Below, piece after piece: positions 17,948-26,289 of a DNA stretch of 64,000 nt. Origin of the DNA: Thalassotalea_B piscium_A (GTDB lineage Bacteria > Pseudomonadota > Gammaproteobacteria > Enterobacterales > Alteromonadaceae). The stretch lies in the NCBI GenBank assembly GCA_049347715.1, contig CP186339.1, positions 2,232,001-2,296,000 of the forward strand, read 5' to 3'. The notes under the pieces are model-generated. The model did not search any database and was not told the DNA's origin. It saw only the letters and a program-made list of their open reading frames with translations. The position numbers and the translations under genes were made by a program. The stretch's first letter is position 1. Each line of letters opens with the position of its first letter.

Positions 17948-18664
17948 TTATTCCTTTAATATTTTGGCTATATTCCAACTATTTTCTTGCCATTGACCAT
18001 TTAACATCGCCACAAATTGACTTACTTGAGGTAAACCTTCTGTGACGATAAAACAAGGTTCAACAATTTCTGAACCTAAAGTCCACCAGATACTATAACG
18101 ACCGAAATGATGAGCATATTGTTGATGCAGTAAATCAATCAATGATGGTGGAATATCCCCTTGAATAACCCATGCTTTTTTTAATTTATCATCAGATTGA
18201 TAACTTTTTACATTGGTTTTCAAGTGGTTAACTTCAACCTTCTCCTTACTTAAATTAACAGACCACTCATCTAAGTCAAAATCATCGTCAAGTACCCTTA
18301 ATATGATTTCTTCAAATGATTCAGACCAGGTATTCTTATACCACCCTTGTAGTGCAGAACCACTGTGCTCGAATGCTAATGTAAAAGGAAAATGTCTACT
18401 GACCTGATCAACACTGGGAATAACAGTACCTATCATCGCTGATTCACAGCATATCCCAGCTGAAAGTGAGAAATGCCATATAGGGCTAGTTAAGTAACAG
18501 TTTAACCAGTTTCCTTCTAATTGTTCTTTACTGACAGCTACAACGGCTTGCAACCATTCATTCCAATGTTTTAAAAATTCATTGTCTAATTCACTTTGGA
18601 CAAAATCGCCTTTTGTGGGGATTTTCCCACAAAAGCCAATTGATTTTATAGTGTTCTCGGACAT
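17948..18664 (-). CDS. tagF: T6SS regulator TagF
   Basis: TagF is a post-translational repressor of T6SS assembly; in Pseudomonas it acts in parallel with the phosphorylation pathway. The family hallmark is at the N-terminus, IGFCGKIPTKGDFVQ, followed by FLKHWNEWLQ and WHFSLSAGICC. The C-terminal half has the SIWWTLGSE strand. The open frame begins at 18691, but the ATG at 18664 has GGAG eight bases upstream and gives 238 aa starting just before the motif. It overlaps the end of tssM by 19 nt and almost touches pppA. Confidence 0.92.
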   Translation of the reverse strand: MSENTIKSIGFCGKIPTKGDFVQSELDNEFLKHWNEWLQAVVAVSKEQLEGNWLNCYLTSPIWHFSLSAGICCESAMIGTVIPSVDQVSRHFPFTLAFEHSGSALQGWYKNTWSESFEEIILRVLDDDFDLDEWSVNLSKEKVEVNHLKTNVKSYQSDDKLKKAWVIQGDIPPSLIDLLHQQYAHHFGRYSIWWTLGSEIVEPCFIVTEGLPQVSQFVAMLNGQWQENSWNIAKILKE

Positions 18665-21600
18665 GAAAAACTCTCCAAATTCACCATCCAAAAAGGATTA
18701 TTTACACTATTAGCAATAAATCTTACATTCGCATTATAACCACTGAGTGATATTTTCAATAAACCGTCCTTTTTAGTCTTAGGACGTTCATTACTAAGAT
18801 CATCTAAAAACTTGAACCATGACCACTCACCCGTATATTTTTTATTGATTGGACGCCCCCCATTTGGCGGAGTAAAGGCGATTCGAGTTTCATGATTTGG
18901 ACTTGTACCAGGCCACACAAATTGTTCTTTTCGTGTAGGTCCATGTCGATAATTGAGCTGTTGACCCGCAATTTCCAACATAAATTGACTCACGTTTCGA
19001 TCTAAATATTGAGCTTCAAGACTAAAGTCAACTTCTGGCAATTTTGAATCAGATTCAAAAAAAGCATCTCTAATAATATTCGCTTGTTGATACATAACTA
19101 ATACATCATTACTGATGCCAATATCTTTGGTAAAACGCCAAGGGTTTTTACTCGTATCAACATGTTTCACTAAATAACTTTTCCAAAACTTATCAAGTGT
19201 TCCACCATGAGCAAAGAAACGACTAAAGTCTTTGATTCTAACTTCTCTCGTTGCACTTCGTTTAAATGGATAACGGCCACTTATTGCACGGCGATATTCA
19301 GCTAACACTTGTGACTTCCAAATTCCATTTAAACGTTGATTTTGGTTTTTCTGAGCAAACCCTTTTGTCCGTTGTGCAATAGGGGCTAACCAGTCTGAGA
19401 CAGGAAAAGGTAGATCAGATATTTGTTTGTGTAAATCATCCCCTAATGATGAAAATTGGTTTTCTAACCTTTGATTCATATAGGTAGAGTCTTTTTGACC
19501 TGATAACGCTATTTTCCCTAGATTACGGTTAATTAACCTCAGTGTTCCTTGTATCTCATCTAACTGATTTATATCTATTGATAATAAGTCAGTAAAGGCA
19601 AATTCAACTTCTTGTCCTGGCAAATCCACATCTATATCTAAAGGTTTATCCGGTAATAAACGACTAATTCTAGACTTCTTAGACGCAAATAATACATCAG
19701 TAGTACTTTTGGCAAGTTCTGTTGCAGCTTTGCCATTTTTAGATAATGGGATCTTTGTCAATTGTACATTTTTTTGTGCTGCGGCAATGATGCTTTTGAT
19801 TGGGGCATCTGGACTTGCTAACGCATGCGTAATATCTGCACCTTCATCTAATGAATTAATTGGTTTAACTGCTAGATCACTCAAGAAGTCTTCCCAATAA
19901 AAGATATAATCACGAATATACTTCTGTTCTAACTGTGAGGTTATTTGAGATTTAGTTTCATCATCTAGCGCATTTAAATCATCACCATAAACCCAGCTAT
20001 CCTCAATTAGGCGCTTGATAATTCTATTTTTTTCTATACTAAAAATGCCATGAAAGCCATTGTAAGTGTACAAGCCAGGTATGCCTTCGTTAAACGTTCG
20101 ACCACTTTGAAAAACAAACCCCTTTAGGCTATCTAAACTTAATATATCGATTAATTTAAAGTCAGGAATGCTGCTATCAACAAAATCACTTTTAAGTCGT
20201 TGATAAGCTCTCTCAACTAAAGGCAACATAGTTAAGGTTTTACGAGCTTCTGCAACAGCACTTTCGTTGTAATTCTGCCCTCTTGTTCCTTTCGCCAGTA
20301 ATGTAGATAAATGCTGGTTGAGTTCGCTACGAATGTCTGCATTAATATCTCCGGGAACATTTCGGTCAAAATAGGCAGAAAACCAAATTTCAATATCATC
20401 TTCTTGATAATATTCAGGATTAAAAAGCATTAAATACGTTTTAAGAGTTTCATATACATAGTTTAAATGTAATGAATTATCGAGCATTTCCTGTGTTAAT
20501 ACTTTTGTTAAATAAGGTAATAAATAAGCATCTAATGCTCTTTCATATGCAGCACTAGCAGGTTGTTTTAATTTATCTCCTTGGTACAAACCTAGTGTAT
20601 GAGCATCTTCACTTTCTTCATTCGCGTACCCAACAGGCAAGTTTCTTAATGCCGATAACCCTTTAGTTAGGGTAATAATTTCTGATTGAGGTGTTAAGCC
20701 ACCAGAAGTTACTTCTTGATATTGAACAAGTGCATCTTTGGTATGATCAACAAGTTCACTATTCCAAGCATAACTAGACCACCAGCCATAGGTAAAAAAG
20801 ATAGTTACTACCGAAGCAACAGCTACTGCAGCACGTCGTAGAAATAGATTCTGTTTATCGTGCTGTCTATTAACTGAAGCTAAGTTTTTCTCAGGGAAAA
20901 TAACATCTTCAAGTAAACGTTTAATGAAATAGCTACGTTGATGTTTAACTTCATGAGATTTTAATTGCGCTTTACCACCAGCAGCTAATGTAGACGATAA
21001 GTGATCAATCGGTGTTCCTTCCTGAGTGGCACTCGTTAAATAAACACCGCGCAACAAGGGGGCTTCTTCATAAGCATTAGGTGAAAAAATTTCTTTTAAG
21101 AAGTCATCTGCTGCACCTTGAAGTAAACGTAATTGTTTTGGAAATTCGTATATTGCAGCACGACGGTCTAGATCCCTTTCATTTTTTAAACGTGCATTAA
21201 TTCGATTATTTAAGTTACTTAATAGTCCATGAAACTCTTTATTGAAGGTACTTACGATACTTTCTTGCTCATCATCAACTGTCAGTGGAAAGGTGACTCC
21301 CCAAATTTGTTCACAATCTTCTTTAGCAAAATCATCAAAAAATTCATTAAAACCGGCAATAAGGTCAGATTTAGAAAATAAAACGTAGACAGGGAAAGTC
21401 ATACCAAGTTGATTTTGTAATTCTTGTAAGCGTTGCTTAATTGCACGAGCATGCAAGTTTCTTTCTGTTTTAGTCTGATTTAACAACTCAGACATACCCA
21501 TACTAATGATCACACCATTAATAGGGCGTAAAGGTCTAAACTTTTTCAATAAGCCTAAAAAACCCTGCCAAGCCCGAGAGTCTTGCTTTGCATGGCTATC

Positions 21601-22194
21601 TTGTGTGGTATACCGTCCGGCTGTATCAATTAAAACAGCTTTATTAGTAAACCACCAATCACAATGACGTGTTCCCCCCACGCCTTGTATCATATCAACA
21701 CCCATTTTTTCTTTTAATGGGTATTCTAAACCTGAATGTTGTATAGCCGTGGTTTTACCTGAACCAGGAGGACCAATCATAATATACCAAGGCAATTCAT
21801 AGATATTCTTGCTATTCGCGAACTTAGTTGCCTTTAAAATATCCAGTGCTTGTTGCATTTTTTTATGAAGAACATCTATTTCACTTTTTACAGTGTCATC
21901 AATCGAGCTGTCAGAATTCCCTTCTTCTCCATTAATGAGGTTATTCACCATTTGTTCACTTTGTTTTTTATCTTTTACTTTGCTAGTAAATTTGATTGCC
22001 CCCCAAACGATGATGATAACTAGCAATAAAATAATACGAGCAGAAATACTAATTAGCGGTTCATAACCAGCAATAGCGATTAATGGTCCGCCAAACCAAA
22101 TTAATAAGGCCAAACAAATAAAACCTAAAACAGTGATCACTGTTTTAGACTTTAATTTGGTAATGATTTTATTCACGTTTTCTTTAAATGACAT
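18646..22194 (-). CDS. tssM: T6SS membrane complex protein TssM (IcmF)
   Basis: TssM spans the inner membrane and reaches the outer-membrane lipoprotein TssJ. It is 1182 aa. Two N-terminal transmembrane helices (about 18-67) are followed by a cytoplasmic GTPase-like domain with an intact Walker A, GPPGSGKTT (about 140). A third helix lies near residue 460-478 (AVAVASVVTIFFTYGWW). The large periplasmic part runs to the end, with the IcmF-type and VasK-type regions. TssM proteins vary in having Walker A; here it is intact, so nucleotide binding is expected. The gene follows tssL by 19 nt and overlaps tagF. Confidence 0.96.
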   Translation of the reverse strand: MSFKENVNKIITKLKSKTVITVLGFICLALLIWFGGPLIAIAGYEPLISISARIILLLVIIIVWGAIKFTSKVKDKKQSEQMVNNLINGEEGNSDSSIDDTVKSEIDVLHKKMQQALDILKATKFANSKNIYELPWYIMIGPPGSGKTTAIQHSGLEYPLKEKMGVDMIQGVGGTRHCDWWFTNKAVLIDTAGRYTTQDSHAKQDSRAWQGFLGLLKKFRPLRPINGVIISMGMSELLNQTKTERNLHARAIKQRLQELQNQLGMTFPVYVLFSKSDLIAGFNEFFDDFAKEDCEQIWGVTFPLTVDDEQESIVSTFNKEFHGLLSNLNNRINARLKNERDLDRRAAIYEFPKQLRLLQGAADDFLKEIFSPNAYEEAPLLRGVYLTSATQEGTPIDHLSSTLAAGGKAQLKSHEVKHQRSYFIKRLLEDVIFPEKNLASVNRQHDKQNLFLRRAAVAVASVVTIFFTYGWWSSYAWNSELVDHTKDALVQYQEVTSGGLTPQSEIITLTKGLSALRNLPVGYANEESEDAHTLGLYQGDKLKQPASAAYERALDAYLLPYLTKVLTQEMLDNSLHLNYVYETLKTYLMLFNPEYYQEDDIEIWFSAYFDRNVPGDINADIRSELNQHLSTLLAKGTRGQNYNESAVAEARKTLTMLPLVERAYQRLKSDFVDSSIPDFKLIDILSLDSLKGFVFQSGRTFNEGIPGLYTYNGFHGIFSIEKNRIIKRLIEDSWVYGDDLNALDDETKSQITSQLEQKYIRDYIFYWEDFLSDLAVKPINSLDEGADITHALASPDAPIKSIIAAAQKNVQLTKIPLSKNGKAATELAKSTTDVLFASKKSRISRLLPDKPLDIDVDLPGQEVEFAFTDLLSIDINQLDEIQGTLRLINRNLGKIALSGQKDSTYMNQRLENQFSSLGDDLHKQISDLPFPVSDWLAPIAQRTKGFAQKNQNQRLNGIWKSQVLAEYRRAISGRYPFKRSATREVRIKDFSRFFAHGGTLDKFWKSYLVKHVDTSKNPWRFTKDIGISNDVLVMYQQANIIRDAFFESDSKLPEVDFSLEAQYLDRNVSQFMLEIAGQQLNYRHGPTRKEQFVWPGTSPNHETRIAFTPPNGGRPINKKYTGEWSWFKFLDDLSNERPKTKKDGLLKISLSGYNANVRFIANSVNNPFWMVNLESFSCPRTL

Positions 22195-22213
22195 AACAAT
22201 TCCCTGTAAATAA

Positions 22214-23509
22214 CTAGAACAACAAGTCTATTTCTATTCGACGATTTAATGATCGGTTTTTCTCGTTACTATTATCAAATCTAGGTTGAGACTCCCCCAT
22301 TCCCTCTGGCCATAAACGTCCTTTTAAAGAAGCATTATTTGCAAGAAAGTTACCAATTGAAGTAGCTCTTGCTAATGATAAGTGCCAATTAGATGGATAT
22401 TTAGTGGTAAAGATAGGCTCGTCATCGGTATGACCTGTTATTAATATTTTTCCTTCTGTACTTTCAAGTGTTCTGGCTATTTTGGCTAATATAGGTTCAA
22501 AATCAGCTCGAGGTTGTGTACTTCCTGATGCGAATAAATTTCCTGCGCCTATACGAATTCTGATCCTGTCTGATAATTGTTCTACTTCAAGTAAATTTCT
22601 ATCTATTTCAGTTTGTAATAAGCGTTGAAGCATCAGCGCTTCATCACGACTAAGACTTTCCGTTTGCTTATTATTATCTTCATGCCAAGGAACTAAAGAC
22701 ACTAACTCTTTGTAGACACTAGATGAATAACTATTGATGCTGTAACTAAATGACATGTAGATAAAAAGTAATAAAACACCAAATAGCGCACCTATTACCC
22801 ACAAAGGAAAAGGCTGCTGGAATTCAGTGTTGTGTATTACTTTGTCTCGCCAACCGGGGGATAATTCTCGATGTAAATCACCTTTAAATGACTGAACACT
22901 ATGGTAGGCTCTTTCTCTTAAATCTTCTAATTTTTGCTCACCTTGTGGTTCAACTTTCATTTTACCTACAAAGCCTAAGGTCAAACACAAATACATCAGC
23001 TCAAGTAAATGATATTTTTCAGAAGGATACTGCAATGCCCCTTCTAGTAAGGTATAAAAATATTCACCACCAAATGTCTCACTATGGAAAGTAGATAATA
23101 AACTTTCCGAAGCCCATACACTATTCCCTCCCCAAGAGGTATTTAAAATGACTTCATCCAAAAAGCTACATAAACAATAACGAGCTGATTGAATATCTTC
23201 TGCTGGTACATTTGCAGTTCTAAGGGCATGTTCATAACTTTTGATCAGATCAATACATTGTAATCTTAAAGTATTAACATCATCATTTTTTTGAGTATTT
23301 CTTAATTTTATTCCGGTTGAAAATAACGTCCCGGCATTATCAACTAAGGGATTATTCGTCATAGTCAAAATGGCATTATATGCGCGACTATCGACTTTAT
23401 TTTCATGGACAATTGTTTTTAAATTGCTTTCTGAGGGGGAACTATCTGCCTTACTAAACGAGCCTGCACCTCGGCCTGGTCGTGGTTTTACTATTGTTTT
23501 ATCGTTCAC
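22214..23509 (-). CDS. tssL: T6SS membrane protein TssL with OmpA domain
   Basis: TssL (DotU type) with a fused peptidoglycan-binding domain, 431 aa. The cytoplasmic DotU part (about 60-225) shows SARYCLCSFLDEVILNTSWG and LLELMYLCLTLGFVGKM. A single transmembrane helix lies at about 233-256. The C-terminal part is OmpA/MotB-like, with ILITGHTDDEP, NWHLSLARA and the final RSLNRRIEI, which hold the usual wall-binding Asp and Arg. TssL proteins with this extension anchor the complex without TagL. The start is a GTG with AAGGA 11 bases upstream, and the domain begins well inside. It heads the minus-strand tssL-tssM-tagF-pppA block. Confidence 0.96.
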   Translation of the reverse strand: MNDKTIVKPRPGRGAGSFSKADSSPSESNLKTIVHENKVDSRAYNAILTMTNNPLVDNAGTLFSTGIKLRNTQKNDDVNTLRLQCIDLIKSYEHALRTANVPAEDIQSARYCLCSFLDEVILNTSWGGNSVWASESLLSTFHSETFGGEYFYTLLEGALQYPSEKYHLLELMYLCLTLGFVGKMKVEPQGEQKLEDLRERAYHSVQSFKGDLHRELSPGWRDKVIHNTEFQQPFPLWVIGALFGVLLLFIYMSFSYSINSYSSSVYKELVSLVPWHEDNNKQTESLSRDEALMLQRLLQTEIDRNLLEVEQLSDRIRIRIGAGNLFASGSTQPRADFEPILAKIARTLESTEGKILITGHTDDEPIFTTKYPSNWHLSLARATSIGNFLANNASLKGRLWPEGMGESQPRFDNSNEKNRSLNRRIEIDLLF

Positions 23510-23810
23510 AGCAATATCAATCCTTAATTTAACAGCAAATTTTTATATATCATTCGTTATACAAACTTAAAACCTTTAGTAAAAACAGTTACTAACATGA
23601 TTCTTACTAAAGATTTCAATATTTTCTCAACACTCTCCTTTCATTCACGCTAATAAACCTAAACGCATATGATGAAGCAGTTTCTTTTGTATTTTTAACT
23701 ATATTAAGATTGATAAAAATAAAAAACACTCGTTAAATAACAAGTGTTTATAATCAATTTCAACAATCTAAATTAACCTTGTAACGTTTTAAATAAAAAA
23801 CAAAAAAACA
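23510..23810. other. 301-nt gap between lipase gene and tssL
   Basis: It contains the intrinsic terminator of the lipase unit (23716-23749) and must hold the tssL promoter closer to 23510. No supported gene. Confidence 0.6.
23716..23749 (-). terminator. Intrinsic terminator after lipase effector gene
   Basis: On the minus strand a 12-bp stem (AAACACTTGTTA / TAACGAGTGTTT with one G-U pair, + positions 23724-23735 and 23738-23749) is followed by TTTATTTTT. It lies about 60 nt past the lipase stop and separates that unit from tssL. Confidence 0.85.
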
Positions 23811-24989
23811 TTACAACGCACTATTAATTGCTTCGCTTACAGAGCGATATAAAACGCCTAATGTTTTGTCAAAAACCCATTTTATTACGTCATATGTCAG
23901 CTCTATCAACTTATAAGCAACTTGCCCAGCGAATACCAACATATGGCCAAGTAATCCGGCAACTTGTTTAGAATAATTTACTGATGCTTGCGCTACTTTA
24001 GCTAATGTTCGAGAAACTAAATCATAAAAAGTTAATGCTGAACTGATTGATGCTTGCGCTAAAACAGCCTCATAATAGCCTGCGTCCTTTAATAAAGTGA
24101 TAAGTGCCGCACTAATTTTATCTGCCCAATAAGCACTATATGAAGCTTGATTACGATTATCATAATCAAGACGTACAGGTGTGTTTAAGAAGATATTTGA
24201 ACGTTTTTGTAATGCACTCCAGTCATTACTACTGGCTGAATTTACATAGCCAGGATTACCATTAGCCCCCATTTTGTGAGCGCTTGGGCTAAAGCCTTCG
24301 CCACTATTTAATCGATATTCAGAGCCATTATAAGGAGCATGAGTAAAAGGCCATAAAGGAACTTTTGGGACAGGATCAGCACCATGAGTACAACGAAAGA
24401 TATTATCCACTCTTGCCGTTGTTTGTACGGAAAAACCACTTAATCCAATTCGCGGTGAACCAAAAGTATATAAATTGACTGGCATACCATATTCACTTTT
24501 TAACCAATCCGCGGTTAAGCCAGCAAGAGCCCCACCTAAGCTATGGCCAACACAATGAACAGTGCCAATTGAACCTTTTGTTTGTACTTGAGTTATGTAT
24601 TGCTCAAAAGCAGGTTTCATACTGTAAAAAGTTTTATTAAACCCCGCATGAACACTCGTTCCTGTTGCTGAACCAGTTAAGCCTACATGCGCATCTGTGA
24701 TTGCATCTCCTAATGAAGCGGTACCTCTAATAGCAATAACATGATCACCGGCATATGTTCCTATTCCTTGACCAAGTAATGCAAAGCCAGTGGTTCGGTT
24801 AAATAGGTGAGAAAAGAAACCACCTGAGACACCTTTAATGGGTCCATTAGACAAATCGAAATTAAAGTGTTTTTGCACATAAACGGCTTCTTTTCCGACA
24901 AGCGTATAATTCCCTTTTCTTGTAGGTTCTTGTACCTGATAAGATACTTCCGCAAGTTGAGATGCTAACTTAGGTGTTATATTTCGCAT
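23811..24989 (-). CDS. Class-3 lipase, probable T6SS lipase effector
   Basis: A 392-aa lipase_3 (fungal lipase type) protein. The nucleophile elbow is VGHSLGGAL with Ser150; the likely partners are Asp205 in GADPVP and His238 in SAHKMG, and the oxyanion strand is VIAIRGTAS. There is no signal peptide, so export needs a dedicated route. The C-terminal 90 residues are amphipathic and hydrophobic, as expected for membrane contact. Position between T6SS blocks and a following exported small protein suggest a phospholipase effector, like Tle-family proteins, with class-3 members such as TseL the nearest analogy. It is preceded by AAAGGA. The phospholipase assignment is inferred; the lipase fold is clear. 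Confidence 0.85.
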   Translation of the reverse strand: MRNITPKLASQLAEVSYQVQEPTRKGNYTLVGKEAVYVQKHFNFDLSNGPIKGVSGGFFSHLFNRTTGFALLGQGIGTYAGDHVIAIRGTASLGDAITDAHVGLTGSATGTSVHAGFNKTFYSMKPAFEQYITQVQTKGSIGTVHCVGHSLGGALAGLTADWLKSEYGMPVNLYTFGSPRIGLSGFSVQTTARVDNIFRCTHGADPVPKVPLWPFTHAPYNGSEYRLNSGEGFSPSAHKMGANGNPGYVNSASSNDWSALQKRSNIFLNTPVRLDYDNRNQASYSAYWADKISAALITLLKDAGYYEAVLAQASISSALTFYDLVSRTLAKVAQASVNYSKQVAGLLGHMLVFAGQVAYKLIELTYDVIKWVFDKTLGVLYRSVSEAINSAL

Positions 24990-25015
24990 AAATAAGTCCT
25001 TTTAAAATAAAATAA

Positions 25016-25549
25016 TTACCAACGACAGATACTTTGTATTCCATGAGTGACATCCGGATACTCAACACTAGCAAATTCGTAATATTCTTCCGAATTACTT
25101 AAATCACAATTTAAATGAGATAGTCGCTTTGACAAAGCTATATTGGGCTCAATACCTATCATCATAGTGCCCCATAGAAGGTATTGGGAGCCTTGATAAT
25201 CTACATCGATAATTTGTCGTACTCTTGACTCATCGAACATAGAACCGGGTTTTCTTGAGCGAATGTTTTTTTCTTTGAATGAAAAACGACCTTGGCTATC
25301 CGTTACTGTCTCATCAATTAATTCTTTGTCATCACCGTAAGTGAGTCCTCGGAATACTTTAAGACCAACAACAGGTTCACCTTTATTCGTTATAACGCCG
25401 TGAACTTCAGGCGAAAGGTGAACATCGTATTTTTTAAATAAACCAAACATGCTTGCGGTTACCTGTGTCGAAAGTAAAAAACATAGCGCCGAAAAAGCAA
25501 GAAAAACAATAACGAGAATGCGTGTTTGATGAGAGAAACCAGATGTCAT
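25016..25549 (-). CDS. Exported small protein, probable lipase immunity protein
   Basis: A 177-aa protein with an N-terminal hydrophobic helix (about residues 9-32, RILVIVFLAFSALCFLL) that is a signal sequence or membrane anchor placing the rest in the periplasm. The body is beta-rich: VHLSPEVHGVITNKGEP, a DSQGRFSFKEK turn like carboxypeptidase-regulatory folds, and a C-terminal cysteine pair. The pattern resembles what I remember of the DUF6795 family, without certainty. It lies 26 nt upstream of the lipase gene in the same unit, which is the expected layout for an immunity protein protecting against a periplasmic lipase. Start supported by AAGGA. Confidence 0.75.
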   Translation of the reverse strand: MTSGFSHQTRILVIVFLAFSALCFLLSTQVTASMFGLFKKYDVHLSPEVHGVITNKGEPVVGLKVFRGLTYGDDKELIDETVTDSQGRFSFKEKNIRSRKPGSMFDESRVRQIIDVDYQGSQYLLWGTMMIGIEPNIALSKRLSHLNCDLSNSEEYYEFASVEYPDVTHGIQSICRW

Positions 25550-26280
25550 AGTCGTCCTTGATTAGCTTGATATTCCTTTATTTTTTTAAGCAGGAGCTTA
25601 AAAGCAAATACATAAGTCTTGTATAGCGAAAGTAATATAAAAGAAAAAAGTGGTTGATTCAAGTGCTGATCTAACAGATGTTGTTTGGAATCCCACTCAT
25701 CCCATTAAAATCAATCAAAAGGTTTTATGAATATTATATTTTTCCCCAAAACACTCTCTACTAAATACGCCAATAAGATTACCTATCGAGAGAGTAACAT
25801 GATAATAAATGGCAAAGGTTTAAGATAGAAATTATCGAGTTAAGGTCCGCCAAACGACTAAATGACAACTAAACTAAAAACTAATCACATAATAACTCTT
25901 TGTATATTATTGTATTTATTGCTGAAACCATCGAATATTTTTCATCAACTTTAAACATTAACAATAGTACAAACTAGTTACTGTTCGTTAAAACACTAAA
26001 TAACACAGTACCAAGAACATACCATGTTCATTTTCTAAGCAAAAAAACTTAAAAATATTGTTAATATTTCCAAGAATGACCATAAACAAAGTTAAATGAA
26101 TGCATGGTTAAAATTAAATGCGTAAATTTTTCTGCTCGCAAATACTATTAAATAATACATCTCTTTATTATTTTTAAAGAAATTTGTTTTCTTATTGAAT
26201 TATTTTCATTTAAGTAGCAAAATATTGCTGCTAATTTATTAGGTGTACTATTTTGCCTATTTATGTTTTTAAAGGACTAG
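25550..26280. other. 731-nt divergent intergenic region before ppkA
   Basis: The longest non-coding stretch in the window, AT-rich, with divergent promoters expected for the immunity/lipase unit and for ppkA. I found no open frame with a good ribosome binding site, no strong dyad and no correctly spaced sigma54 element. A remnant or small RNA gene cannot be excluded by eye. Confidence 0.5.
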
Positions 26281-26289
26281 TTGTTAATT

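Noticed and set aside
26236..26262. Possible sigma54 -24/-12 element before ppkA (GG ... GC in TTAGGTGTACTATTTTGCC)
   Set aside because: The GG and GC are 11 bases apart, not 10, and the -24 box is poor.
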